Made by a program: the position numbers and the translations under genes
Assembly (NCBI GenBank): GCA_947497495.1
Contig: CANMGT010000001.1
Location: 744,001 to 808,000, forward strand
DNA from: an uncultured Lentibacter sp.
Lineage (GTDB): Bacteria > Pseudomonadota > Alphaproteobacteria > Rhodobacterales > Rhodobacteraceae
DNA: 64,000 nucleotides
Direction of reading: 5' to 3'
Part shown: positions 36,512 to 45,583 of the stretch, one piece after another
Layout of the letters: each line of letters begins with the position of its first letter
Numbering within the stretch: position 1 is the stretch's first letter
The notes under the pieces: generated by a model
What the model was told of the DNA's origin: nothing
The model's input: the letters and a program-made list of their open reading frames with translations, nothing else
Databases searched by the model: none

Positions 36512-37853
36512 ATGAAAGCGGTAACCAAACGACAGCTTAGAAGTCGAAAAAAGGAATAGCGTTTTGAGTTTTTTTCTACCGAGTTTCCGGCGAGTCAGGC
36601 AATAACAAAAGCTCAATTCCTCGCGGCTGCGGTTGCGTGGATAAGGGGAATTAACAAAAGCGCCGCCCTAGATGAATTCGACGCAAGTGAAATTCATGAC
36701 GACGATGCGCGGTATGAAACAGCTTCGGGCGAAACGCTTGCGTTCAAATCATATGAACAAGATGGAACATCGGCTTTTGGAGTCAGACACGAATTGCCTG
36801 ACCCAGCAGGCAGACGCTGGCGAACCGAATGCGTGTACACCAAGTTAGGTGCAGTAGCCTTTCTACGTGTCAGAGGGCAATGTGTCGCTGTAAACCCAAA
36901 TGCGGAAGTTCTGACGCCCAAAAAGCCGCACTTCATTACTCAGGCGATAGACGAAGAGTGGGCCGAAATTGACGGGTACTTCAGAGCAAGCGATACTCCC
37001 CATCTTCTGACCGAGAGTGACATAGATGTTGCGGTAGGTATCGTGTCCGGAAAGGGCCAATCGCAAGAACCCTTATGGAGGTGCCATTGGTGTCTTCTTG
37101 CCTGGAGGGCGAGAGTTATGCCGGCTTTTCAGGTGGACAACCGACAAGACTGGACAACTTTTGTTTGATAAATGTGTTGAGGTATCCAACGAGTTTATGT
37201 CTGGACTGGCTGCACAGCGCGGCTGGGAGTGGCAAACCCTACAAGAGGCGCAGTCGAGAAAGCTGCGTGAGCGGGCGCTTTCACAAACTAGTGAAGATCT
37301 AGAGGAATACATCAGCGCATTTGATGCTGAGCTTCAGGCGAAACAGGAACGCATTGAGAACCTAGAAAGTCTTTTGGAAATTGCACGGGCTGAAAAATCT
37401 GAAGGTGTGAGTGATAGCACAGATATACTCCCCTCCGGCCTATCTGATGTGATTGGGCCGCAGCTTTACGAAGGAGAGTTTTCAGACAGGCTGAGGCTAT
37501 TTGCAAAACTTTACGTAGAAAACAAGCTTGATCAAATCGACGACCGCACGAAGCTATTTATTACGAGACTTTTACAGCATACGGAGACAAGTGGGAGAGC
37601 GGTATCACTAGTGGCGCAAATCAAAAGTGCAGGTCGCGATGGAAAACAAATGCCAAAGCTATTGGGCTCTTTGCTCACAAGTTTGAATTTTGAAAAAAGC
37701 CAAGACGGCAAGCATCTGAAATTCAATCCTCCAAAAGAGCTTTTCGGTTTGAAAATGGAAGTTCTTCCATCGACGCCAAGTGATAGTCAACGGGGTGGTA
37801 AAAACCGAAGTGCAGAAGTTATTAAAAACTTTGGTTTGAGCGAACTGAAGTAA
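36512..37853 (+). pseudogene. Disrupted gene of unknown family
   Basis: ATG 36512 has a strong AAAGGAGAG at 36502-36510. The frame meets TAG at codon 16 (36557-36559), then stays open to past 37100. A second frame, closed upstream by TAG at 37035-37037, continues from NPYGGAIGVFLPGG to the stop at 37853. The span is one base over a multiple of three, so it carries a nonsense codon plus a frameshift at 37038-37095. Rejoined, it would be about 446 aa. It has no membrane span, a probable coiled coil (SQTSEDLEEYISAFDAELQ and on) in the second half, and a basic C terminus. AT-richer codon use than its neighbours suggests acquisition by transfer. I do not recognise the family. Confidence 0.75.
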
Positions 37854-38073
37854 AACCTTAGACCTTCAGCAAGATTAGGCGGCTCTTCTCAAAGAAAAAT
37901 CCTGCGCAAGTTTGCGGCGCCTTCAGGCAAAATGCCCAAGAAGCGAGCGCCAATCGACAGCGCCAGTCGACAGCAGCTTTCGTGGCGGTTGAAAGCGCTT
38001 GACGGCGCCTGAGCGCTCAGAAACAACCGCGGTTAAAGAGGCCCTTTCCGGACATAGCATCAGGACATTCGAA
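37854..38073. other. Gene-free stretch before purU
   Basis: About 220 bases with no convincing gene. It contains G+C-rich segments with repeated GGCGCC(T) and GACAGC words that could fold, but no riboswitch class that I recognise. The purU promoter is presumably here. Confidence 0.4.
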
Positions 38074-38958
38074 ATGAGCAAATACGCCCTTACTGTAACT
38101 TGTCGATCAACCCGCGGGATCGTTGCGGCGATTGCCAATTATATGGCCGACAGTGGTTGCAACATCACCGACAGCTCGCAGTTTGACGACAAGGAAACCG
38201 GCAACTTCTTTATGCGGGTGAGCTTTGAAAGCGAGAAGGGGGCGGATATTACCGCGCTGACGGAAGGCTTCACCAAAGTCGCTGATGCGCTGGATATGAC
38301 TTACGCTTTCCACGACGAGAGCGAGAAGATGAAGGTTGTCATCATGGTGTCGCGCTTCGGGCATTGCCTGAACGACTTGCTCTACCGCTGGCGCATTGGC
38401 GCGCTGCCGATCGACATTGTCGCGGTTGTCTCGAACCATATGGACTACCAGAAAGTTGTGGTGAACAACGACATCCCGTTTCACTGCATCAAGGTCACGA
38501 AAGAGAACAAACCCGTCGCCGAGGCGCAGATTATGGCTGTTGTTGAAGAGGCCGGCGCTGACCTGATTGTGCTGGCGCGCTACATGCAGATCCTGTCTGA
38601 CGAGATGTGCCAGAAAATGTCTGGCCGGATCATCAACATTCACCACTCGTTCTTGCCGAGCTTCAAAGGGGCCAACCCCTATAAGCAAGCCTATGAGCGC
38701 GGCGTGAAGCTTATCGGCGCGACCTCGCATTATGTGACGGCTGATCTGGACGAAGGCCCGATCATCGAGCAGGACATCGTGCGTGTGACGCATGCGCAGT
38801 CGGCGAGTGACTATGTCTCGCTGGGCCGCGACGTTGAAAGCCAGGTTCTGGCGCGGGCCATTCATGCGCATATTCACCGCCGCGTTTTCCTGAACGGCAA
38901 CAAGACAGTGGTTTTCCCCGCTTCGCCCGGCTCCTACGCGTCCGAGCGGATGGGCTGA
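38074..38958 (+). CDS. purU: Formyltetrahydrofolate deformylase
   Basis: 294 aa. It hydrolyses 10-formyl-THF to THF and formate, supplying formate and balancing one-carbon pools. The N-terminal ACT domain begins MSKYALTVTCRSTRGIVAAIANYMADSGCNITDSSQF. The formyl hydrolase domain has INIHHSFLPSFKGANPYKQAYERGVKLIGATSHYVTADLDEGPIIEQD, with the catalytic His and Asp. The start is ATG 38074 with AGGAC upstream; a start 75 bases earlier adds no family sequence. Confidence 0.96.
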   Translation: MSKYALTVTCRSTRGIVAAIANYMADSGCNITDSSQFDDKETGNFFMRVSFESEKGADITALTEGFTKVADALDMTYAFHDESEKMKVVIMVSRFGHCLNDLLYRWRIGALPIDIVAVVSNHMDYQKVVVNNDIPFHCIKVTKENKPVAEAQIMAVVEEAGADLIVLARYMQILSDEMCQKMSGRIINIHHSFLPSFKGANPYKQAYERGVKLIGATSHYVTADLDEGPIIEQDIVRVTHAQSASDYVSLGRDVESQVLARAIHAHIHRRVFLNGNKTVVFPASPGSYASERMG

Positions 38959-38983
38959 CGCCGCGTTTATACATTCTGTCGGA

Positions 38984-39024
38984 GCCTCCGGCGGGAGTAC
39001 TTCGGTCAAGAAAAAGCCGGAGGC
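38984..39024. repeat. Hairpin between purU and the TPP enzyme gene
   Basis: A perfect 9-bp stem, GCCTCCGGC with GCCGGAGGC, around a 23-base loop that contains GGGAGTAC and an A-run. It lies between two convergent genes. The T-run on the minus strand follows the first arm, not the second, so it is not a textbook terminator. Similar GCCTCCGGCGGGAGTA words recur at gene ends in Roseobacter genomes to my recollection, so it may be a dispersed REP-like element. Confidence 0.5.
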
Positions 39025-39035
39025 GCGCAGGCCTA

Positions 39036-40658
39036 TTAGATGCGCATGCGGGGCACATCCATCGGATCAAGGTGAAGCTCGATGAGCACTGGCTTGTCGC
39101 GGGTTTCAAGCGCTTTGAGCGCGACTTCAAGGTCGTCGCTTGAACGAACTTCAAAGCCCTGCCCGCCAAGCGATGTGGCGATGCCGGCAAAAGAGGGCCA
39201 GTGGAACTCTGTGAGCGAGGGATCCATCTTGCGATCAAGGAACTGGATGTGCTCGGCGCCGTAAGCTGAGTCATTGGCGACGATCACGATCAGGTCGAGG
39301 CCAAGGCGAACGGCGGTGTTGAACTCGTTGATCCCGCCCATCATAAACCCGCCGTCACCGGAGAACAGCACAACAGGCCGTTCGGGCGCGGCGAGACCTG
39401 CGCCGATAGCTTCTTGCAGCCCGATGCCGATGGAACCGAAGTTTGTTGTCGCGACAAAGCTGGCCGGGTCTGGCACAGATGTGCGCACCCAGGCTTCTGT
39501 CATAAAGCGGCCTCCGTCGGTGACGAGGACGCGGTCTTTTGGTAGGGCTTCTTCAAGGCGCTCGAGTGCTGCGATGTAGTTGATGCAGCCCTCGGCTGTT
39601 TTGTCGGGGCCTTTCGGGTGCTCTGTGAGCTTGCCGATGTCGAGATCGTTGGTGAACCCGCTTGGCGGGATTTCGGCCTCGTTGAGCCAGAAGATAATTG
39701 TCTCGGCGGTGAGGCCTGCGTCAGCGACAAGGGCTGCGTCAGGGTGAAGCCCGCCGCCGATGGCTGTCGGCTCGATATCAACCTGCACGATGCGCTTGTT
39801 GTCCATCAGCTTGCCGCGATCTGTTGTGAAGTCATGCAGGCTGGTGCCAAAGCAGATGATGCAATCAGACTGCGCGATCAGCTCGTAGGCGGCGGGCGTT
39901 GAGAGCGTCCCGAAAATGTCGATGTTGTAGGGGTGATCGTTGAACAGCCCTTTGGCTTTGAGCGTTGTCGCAAGCGGCGCTTGCAGGCGATCAGCGAGGC
40001 GAATGAGCTGCTCGCGCGCGCTCACGGCACCGGCACCGGCAAGGATCAGCGGGCGGCGCGCCGAGGCTATCATGCCGATGGCCTGATCAAGGATGTCGCC
40101 CTCGGCCACACCCCCTGGTGCGCTGAAAACGCTGAGCACTTTCGCGGTGTGCTCGGCCTCTTCCCACATGAAGTCGGCGGGCATGTTGAGCACGATCGGG
40201 CGCCGCTCGACCTGCGCGCGGTAGAAGGCGCGCGCGACATCCATCGCGACTGTTTCTGGCGCGCGCATTTGCTCAAAGCCGGCACCTGTTGCTTTGACGA
40301 CTTCGCGCTGGTCGGTGCTTTGCAAATGACGCGGGTTTGACACCGGTGTATCGCCTGCCAGTAGCACCATGGGGATGTGTCCGCGTGCGCCCTCTGTGAG
40401 GGCTGTCATGCAGTTAGTCAGTGCCGGGCCGTGGGTGACGGTTGCGACGCCGGTTTTGCCGGAGACATGGGAGTAGGCAAGCGCCATGAGCACCGAGCTG
40501 CCCTCATGGGCGGCGGGCACAAAACGGCCGCCGCTGTCGCGCACGAAGCTGTCGACCATGAAGAGGTTGGCGTCGCCCATGAGGCCGAACATTGTGTCAA
40601 CGCCGTGGTCGCTGACGGCGCGGGCGATGTTCTGAAAGACGTGTTTTGTGCTGCTCAT
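39036..40658 (-). CDS. Thiamine diphosphate-dependent enzyme, acetolactate synthase-like
   Basis: 540 aa of the ALS/benzoylformate decarboxylase superfamily. The N-terminal Pyr domain has the conserved catalytic Glu (FVPAAHEGSS). The central FAD/DHS-like domain includes PLILAGAGAVS. The C-terminal PP domain carries the ThDP motif GDGGFMMGGINEFNTAVRLGLDLIVIVAND. The substrate is not evident: it could be a 2-keto-acid decarboxylase or a carboligase. The start is ATG 40658 with AGGAG upstream. No IlvN-like small subunit is next to it, which argues against ordinary acetolactate synthase. Divergent from the sulfatase. Confidence 0.88.
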   Translation of the reverse strand: MSSTKHVFQNIARAVSDHGVDTMFGLMGDANLFMVDSFVRDSGGRFVPAAHEGSSVLMALAYSHVSGKTGVATVTHGPALTNCMTALTEGARGHIPMVLLAGDTPVSNPRHLQSTDQREVVKATGAGFEQMRAPETVAMDVARAFYRAQVERRPIVLNMPADFMWEEAEHTAKVLSVFSAPGGVAEGDILDQAIGMIASARRPLILAGAGAVSAREQLIRLADRLQAPLATTLKAKGLFNDHPYNIDIFGTLSTPAAYELIAQSDCIICFGTSLHDFTTDRGKLMDNKRIVQVDIEPTAIGGGLHPDAALVADAGLTAETIIFWLNEAEIPPSGFTNDLDIGKLTEHPKGPDKTAEGCINYIAALERLEEALPKDRVLVTDGGRFMTEAWVRTSVPDPASFVATTNFGSIGIGLQEAIGAGLAAPERPVVLFSGDGGFMMGGINEFNTAVRLGLDLIVIVANDSAYGAEHIQFLDRKMDPSLTEFHWPSFAGIATSLGGQGFEVRSSDDLEVALKALETRDKPVLIELHLDPMDVPRMRI

Positions 40659-40865
40659 GGGGCTCTCCTGTTTGGTGCTGCGCAGTGATAGAGCATATCC
40701 AATGCGCGGAGTGCGCAAAATTCGCTTTCATAACGGCTGTATTGCGATGAATTCACAGAACATGGACCAAATGTGCATATTAGGCGCACTATCAAATCCG
40801 TAAGCGCTACATGATTAGAATATAGACCGTCTTAGCAAAGCAACGTAACCTGTTGGGAAGCGGCC

Positions 40866-42239
40866 ATGAGAGCCGGATTGGCGCTTTTGAGCAGCGGAGC
40901 AGCTATCATGTCGGCGGGTGAAACACGAAAGAACGTTCTGCTCGTCAGTTTTGACGATGCTGTCGCATTCTGGAAGTATAAAACAGTTTTTGGCGAGGTG
41001 CTGCAAACGCCCAACCTTGACCGCATCTGCGCGCAGTCAACGGCGTTTCATGCGGCCTACTGCCAGGCTCCGGTTTGTAGCCCGTCGCGGGCGAGCTTCA
41101 TGTCGGGCAAGGCGCCGCACCAGTCGGGCGTGACGGGGCCGAACAAGTACTACTTCGAGACAATCAAGCCGCAGGAGTTGTGGCCCTACAAGCTGAAGCA
41201 AGAGGGCTATTTCTGCTCGTCAGGTGGCAAGGTGATGCTTGGCTATGGCCCGCTGGAAGACGATATTCACAGTGTTTTGTTCTCCGATAAACCGAAGAAG
41301 TTTGGCGGCGACTGGCAGATACCCGAGCACGTCAGCATGGGGTTTGGCGGCTTGAAGGGCGGCCTTGCGGCGCGGGATGCGAAGGACAACCCGAGGTTCT
41401 ATGACCATCAGTCGGCGCGCTCTTTCAAGCGGTTTTTGAACACCTACAAGGGCGATGTGCCGTTCTACCGTGAAGTCGGGTTTTTTGGCCCGCATGGCCC
41501 TTGGATCACCCCGCGCAGCTATAAGGAAATGTATGACGAGACAGGCTTTCGCAAACCTGAAGCCTGGAAGGACGGGTTTGAGGAAAGCGCGTTTATGGAG
41601 CTGCACAACGGGCACAACATCAACAGCGAGAAGTTCAGGCACTGGCGCAAGAGCGTGCGCAACTACTTCTCCGCGCTCTCCCACACCGACCACCACTTGG
41701 GCCGCGTTTGGGATGCGCTCAAAGCCTCGAAACATGCTGATAACACGCTGGTTGTGATCGTGTCCGACCACGGCTTGCACTTGGGCGAGCGCAACCGCTT
41801 TCGCAAGCATACGCTCTGGGAGCAGGTGGCGAATGTGCCGCTGATTATCCACGACCCCGACCAGCCGGTTGCGCAAGTCGTGAACGACCCTGTGGCGCTG
41901 CTTGACGTCGGGCCAACCGTGCTGGATTACGCCGGATTGCCGCCGATCGAAGGCTGTGTCGGGCTCTCACTGAGGCCGCAGATCAACTGGGAGCGCGGCC
42001 CCGACAGAGCTGTGCCAACCTTCCTGAAAGACAGCTCGGCAATACGCAAAGGCAAGTATCGCTACATACGATACGCTGACGGCTCGACGCAGTTTTTTGA
42101 TCTTGCAAAAGACTGGTGGCAAACGCGCGATCTTGGCAGCGAGCACCCCGACTATGCCGAGATCAAAGCCGCGCATGCGGCCTGTTGCCTTGAATACGGC
42201 TTTGACGTTGAGGCCGCCGAGGCGGCCCTCACCGCTTAA
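40866..42239 (+). CDS. Sulfatase
   Basis: 457 aa sulfatase of the alkaline phosphatase superfamily. [11 protein letters not shown] near residue 75 is the C-X-P-S-R motif, whose Cys becomes formylglycine. FDDAV near the N terminus and [21 protein letters not shown] provide metal and substrate ligands. The layout resembles iduronate-2-sulfatase-like enzymes. A true signal peptide is doubtful, so location is uncertain. Two starts are possible: ATG 40866 (GGGAAG upstream) and ATG 40908 (GGAG upstream). No formylglycine-generating enzyme gene is in the window. Its stop overlaps the convergent hslU stop. Confidence 0.9.
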   Translation: MRAGLALLSSGAAIMSAGETRKNVLLVSFDDAVAFWKYKTVFGEVLQTPNLDRICAQSTAFHAAYCQAPVCSPSRASFMSGKAPHQSGVTGPNKYYFETIKPQELWPYKLKQEGYFCSSGGKVMLGYGPLEDDIHSVLFSDKPKKFGGDWQIPEHVSMGFGGLKGGLAARDAKDNPRFYDHQSARSFKRFLNTYKGDVPFYREVGFFGPHGPWITPRSYKEMYDETGFRKPEAWKDGFEESAFMELHNGHNINSEKFRHWRKSVRNYFSALSHTDHHLGRVWDALKASKHADNTLVVIVSDHGLHLGERNRFRKHTLWEQVANVPLIIHDPDQPVAQVVNDPVALLDVGPTVLDYAGLPPIEGCVGLSLRPQINWERGPDRAVPTFLKDSSAIRKGKYRYIRYADGSTQFFDLAKDWWQTRDLGSEHPDYAEIKAAHAACCLEYGFDVEAAEAALTA

Positions 42240-43546
42240 AGCACGTAGCCTGACAGATCTTTTGATTTCATCAACTCGCCAAGGTGCTTGTCGACAAAGG
42301 CAGCGTCAACAGTGACGCTGTCTCCGGCACGGTCAGGCGCGGTAAACGACAGCTCTTCGAACACCCGCTCAAGCACGGTGTAAAGACGGCGCGCGCCGAT
42401 GTTTTCAACGCTTGAGTTTACTTCCGCGGCAATTTTGGCAAGCGCGGCGATGCCCTCCGGCTCAAACGAAACGGTGACCTGCTCAGTCGCCATCAAGGCG
42501 GTGTATTGCAGCGTCAGCGCGTTGTCGGTTTCCGTGAGGATGCGCACAAAGTCTTCCTCTGTCAGAGCGCGCAGCTCAACCCGGATCGGCAAGCGGCCTT
42601 GCAGCTCGGGGAGCAAGTCTGAGGGTTTGGCGATGTGAAAAGCGCCCGAGGCGATGAAAAGGATATGGTCGGTTTTGACGGCACCATGCTTGGTGCTGAC
42701 GGTGGTGCCTTCGATCAGTGGCAGCAAGTCGCGCTGCACGCCTTCGCGCGACACGTCACCGCCGCGCGCATCTTGTCGAGCGCAGACTTTGTCGATCTCG
42801 TCGAGAAAGACGATGCCGTTCTGCTCGACGCTCTCAAGCGCGGCTTTGGTTACTGTCTCGTCATCGAGCAGCTTGTCGGCCTCGTCGGAAATAAGCACAG
42901 CGTAGCTTTCGGCAACCGTGAGCTTCTTGCGCGTTGTGCGCCCGCCCATGGCTTTGCCGAAAATCTCGCCGAGGTTCATCATCCCCGGTTGGTTACCGGG
43001 CTGGCCGGGGATGTCGAACATCCCGCCCATCGGGTTGGATGTGTCCGCAACGTCAAGCTCGATGATGGTGTCATCAAGCTCGCCAGACTTTAGCTTTTTG
43101 CGAAACATTTCGCGGGTGCCTTCGCGGGCGTCCTCTCCGGCGATTGCGGTGATGACGCGCTCTTGCGCGGCTTCGTGGGCACGTGCCTTCACGTCTTCGC
43201 GCATGTGCTCGCGCGTTTGGATGATGGCGGCATCAACAAGGTCGCGGATGATCTGCTCGACATCGCGGCCGACATAGCCGACCTCGGTAAACTTGGTTGC
43301 CTCGACCTTGAGGAAGGGCGCGCGCGCAAGCTTGGCGAGGCGTCGGGAGATCTCTGTCTTGCCGACGCCCGTTGGCCCGATCATCAGGATGTTCTTCGGG
43401 TAGACTTCATCGCGCAAGTCGTCGGCAAGTTGCTTGCGGCGCCACCGGTTGCGCAGGGCCACGGCCACGGCGCGTTTGGCGTCTGACTGGCCGATGATGT
43501 AGCGGTCAAGTTCCGAAACGATTTCGCGAGGGGTTAGGTCGGTCAT
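42236..43546 (-). CDS. hslU: ATP-dependent protease ATPase subunit HslU
   Basis: 436 aa AAA+ unfoldase that feeds Hsl[34 protein letters not shown] is the N-terminal block, [19 protein letters not shown] the Walker A, and [10 protein letters not shown] the Walker B. An I domain lies between them (about residues 110-230). The C terminus ends DLSGYVL, the tail that inserts into HslV. It is downstream of hslV, with two AT-rich palindromes in the 69-base gap. Confidence 0.97.
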   Translation of the reverse strand: MTDLTPREIVSELDRYIIGQSDAKRAVAVALRNRWRRKQLADDLRDEVYPKNILMIGPTGVGKTEISRRLAKLARAPFLKVEATKFTEVGYVGRDVEQIIRDLVDAAIIQTREHMREDVKARAHEAAQERVITAIAGEDAREGTREMFRKKLKSGELDDTIIELDVADTSNPMGGMFDIPGQPGNQPGMMNLGEIFGKAMGGRTTRKKLTVAESYAVLISDEADKLLDDETVTKAALESVEQNGIVFLDEIDKVCARQDARGGDVSREGVQRDLLPLIEGTTVSTKHGAVKTDHILFIASGAFHIAKPSDLLPELQGRLPIRVELRALTEEDFVRILTETDNALTLQYTALMATEQVTVSFEPEGIAALAKIAAEVNSSVENIGARRLYTVLERVFEELSFTAPDRAGDSVTVDAAFVDKHLGELMKSKDLSGYVL

Positions 43547-43574
43547 TGTTGGTCGTCCTTTTGAGGCGGGCGCA

Positions 43575-43594
43575 AAATTTCTTTCAAGAAATTT
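43575..43594. repeat. Palindrome 1 in the hslV-hslU gap
   Basis: AAATTTCTT, two bases, AAGAAATTT: a 9-bp perfect stem, extended by GC/GC around one bulged A. It stands next to a second palindrome with no similar sequence elsewhere in the window. A possible RNA processing or attenuation site between hslV and hslU. Confidence 0.7.
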
Positions 43595-43596
43595 GC

Positions 43597-43618
43597 TAAG
43601 AATTTTCGAAAATTCTTA
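43597..43618. repeat. Palindrome 2 overlapping the hslV stop codon
   Basis: A perfect 22-base palindrome whose half is TAAGAATTTTC. Its left half on the minus strand includes the hslV stop codon (43616-43618). With no loop, it would form a cruciform or a tight RNA hairpin, or bind a dimeric protein. Confidence 0.7.
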
Positions 43619-44173
43619 TCCCTTGATTGTTTCGACGGTGAGTTTGCCGTTGGTGTAGACGCAGATGTCTGACGCGATTGCCATGGATTTGCGTGCGATC
43701 TCTTCGGCGGACATGTCGCTGTCCATAAGGGCGCGGGCTGCGGCGAGGGCGTAGTTGCCGCCAGAGCCGATAGCTGTCACGTCATGTTCTGGCTCAAGCA
43801 CGTCGCCAGCGCCGGTGATAACGAACAGCTCGTTGCCGTCGGAGACGATCAGCATAGCCTCGAGCTTTTGCAGATACTTGTCTGTGCGCCAGTCTTTGGC
43901 CAGCTCGACACAAGCGCGGGTGAGTTGGCCCGGTGTAGCCTCAAGCTTGGCCTCAAGGCGCTCCAGCAGCGTGAAGGCGTCGGCCGTTGAGCCCGCGAAG
44001 CCAACCAGAGTGTCGTGCCCGCCCGGAGAAATCCGCCGCACTTTGCGCGCCGTGCCTTTGATGACGGTTTGCCCGAGGCTGACTTGGCCGTCTCCGGCTA
44101 TGACGACTTCGCCGCCTTTCTTTACGCCGACGATCGTTGTGCCGTGCCAACCCGGGAAATCTGTATCTGCCAT
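43616..44173 (-). CDS. hslV: ATP-dependent protease subunit HslV
   Basis: 185 aa threonine protease, dodecameric partner of Hsl[30 protein letters not shown] shows the nucleophile Thr after a short propeptide. [53 protein letters not shown] and [16 protein letters not shown] follow. The start is ATG 44173 (MADTDFPGW), with AAGGAGG upstream. Divergent from the capsule-type gene. Confidence 0.97.
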   Translation of the reverse strand: MADTDFPGWHGTTIVGVKKGGEVVIAGDGQVSLGQTVIKGTARKVRRISPGGHDTLVGFAGSTADAFTLLERLEAKLEATPGQLTRACVELAKDWRTDKYLQKLEAMLIVSDGNELFVITGAGDVLEPEHDVTAIGSGGNYALAAARALMDSDMSAEEIARKSMAIASDICVYTNGKLTVETIKG

Positions 44174-44269
44174 TTGGGCCTCCTTAACTTGCCAAAGTAT
44201 ATGGCGGCTGGGGCGCACAAGCACAAGGTTTGGCTTGTTTGGGCGCCATAAGGCAGGTAGCGAGGCGGC

Positions 44270-45163
44270 ATGGATAAAACAGTTACGATATTTCTCGAGG
44301 CCGCAATGAAGGCCAGCGCCGAGGCCGGAGAGCACAACTTTATAGGCAAGGTTGAAGCCGTGCTGCGGAGCAGTGGGTTTGACGTGCGCTTTGCAGACGA
44401 AACCACGCGCGACGCTCCGTTTGAAGGCCGCGCGCTTGTGCATATGTGGCCGCCGATGAACGCGCAGACTTTGGTCATGCGGCGCGCCTATGTCTACCCG
44501 TTTTGGGGCATCGAGGCGTCAGACAAGCGCTGGGAGTGGGATGTGGCCAAGGCGCGCTTTAACCCCGAGGTTGTGAAAGTCACGAAAGCGCAGCGCTTTG
44601 TGCGCAACAGGCGCAACAAGCTGTTCCCTGATGCTGTCGAAAGCCGCGGGGGCTTTGTTTATGTCCCGCTTCAGGGGCGCATTTCAGAGCAGCGTTCGTT
44701 TCAGGCCGCTAGCCCCTTGGAGATGATCGAGGCAGTTATTGCTCACGACAGTCAACGCGACATCGTTATCGGAACGCACCCTAAGGAAAGCTACTCGGAG
44801 AGTGATATGGCTGCGCTTGAAAAGATCGCGCAAAGCCATGCACGTGTCAGTGTTGTGAGCGGTCAGATGGAGCACTATTTGCCGCGCTGTGATTATGTTG
44901 TGACGCAGAATTCCAGCGCCGCGTTCTTCGGCTATTTCTTCCATAAGCCTGCCGTGCTTTTTGGCCAGATCGACTTTCACCACATTGCCGCGAATGTGCA
45001 TGAGCTTGGCGTTGAGCAAGCTTTGGCACAAGCGCCTGACATGACGCCGGAGTTCGAGCGCTATGTCTGGTGGTTCTGGCAGGAGCAGATGGTCAACGCC
45101 GGACGGGAAGAAGCCGAGGCGCAGATAGCAGACCGGTTTAGGCGCGCAGGCTGGATCGCATAA
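44270..45163 (+). CDS. Capsule-type polysaccharide glycosyltransferase-like protein
   Basis: 297 aa. The C-terminal half has [22 protein letters not shown] and [33 protein letters not shown]. This HP...SS...GKP...G pattern is seen in capsule synthesis (KpsS/KpsC-type) and related Kdo glycosyltransferases. The N-terminal half is not recognisable. It is a single gene, divergent from hslV, ending at a strong terminator, with no capsule genes around it. A role in making a surface polysaccharide is inference; it could also be a distant GT-B protein with another substrate. Confidence 0.6.
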   Translation: MDKTVTIFLEAAMKASAEAGEHNFIGKVEAVLRSSGFDVRFADETTRDAPFEGRALVHMWPPMNAQTLVMRRAYVYPFWGIEASDKRWEWDVAKARFNPEVVKVTKAQRFVRNRRNKLFPDAVESRGGFVYVPLQGRISEQRSFQAASPLEMIEAVIAHDSQRDIVIGTHPKESYSESDMAALEKIAQSHARVSVVSGQMEHYLPRCDYVVTQNSSAAFFGYFFHKPAVLFGQIDFHHIAANVHELGVEQALAQAPDMTPEFERYVWWFWQEQMVNAGREEAEAQIADRFRRAGWIA

Positions 45164-45164
45164 A

Positions 45165-45206
45165 AAAGCCCCGCCGAGCTGAGTAGCTGTGGCGGGGCTT
45201 TCTTTG
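45165..45206. terminator. Bidirectional terminator
   Basis: AAAGCCCCGCC pairs with GGCGGGGCTTT (11 bp) across a 15-base loop that contains an inner AGCT pair. An A-run flanks it on one side and a T-rich tail (TCTTT) on the other, so it can serve both the capsule-type gene and the convergent trxA. Confidence 0.88.
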
Positions 45207-45222
45207 TGACGTGAAGCGCGGC

Positions 45223-45543
45223 TTAAATCGCGTCTTCGATCCAGCTTTGAAGTTGGGCTTTCGGGCGCGCGCCTGACAGGTTGGCAACGGGTGCGCCATC
45301 TTTGAAAACGAACAGCGCAGGAATGCCGCGAACGCCCATAGCGGCGGCTGAGTTCGGGTTCGAATCAACATCGACTTTGACGATTTTGACTTTGCCTTCC
45401 ATTTCGGCCGACAGCTCTTCGAGTGACGGGCCGATCTGCTTGCAAGGGCCGCACCATTCGGCCCAGAAATCAACGACAACTGGGATATCGGAATTTTTTA
45501 CTTCGGCGTCAAAAGACGCATCTGTGACAGCTACGGTGGCCAT
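45223..45543 (-). CDS. trxA: Thioredoxin
   Basis: 106 aa. The active site WCGPCK is at about residue 31, and cis-Pro is in [12 protein letters not shown]. It is the general cytoplasmic disulfide reductant. It lies 40 bases after addA on the same strand, a pairing common in alphaproteobacteria, and ends at the shared terminator. Confidence 0.97.
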   Translation of the reverse strand: MATVAVTDASFDAEVKNSDIPVVVDFWAEWCGPCKQIGPSLEELSAEMEGKVKIVKVDVDSNPNSAAAMGVRGIPALFVFKDGAPVANLSGARPKAQLQSWIEDAI

Positions 45544-45583
45544 GTGGCTTCTCCTATGAGGGGTTTGGGCAATTGAGCTGAAC

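Noticed and set aside
35038..42239. Integrated prophage or transposon in the accessory stretch
   Set aside because: No integrase, transposase, flanking direct repeats or tRNA target were seen; only one broken AT-rich gene suggests transfer.
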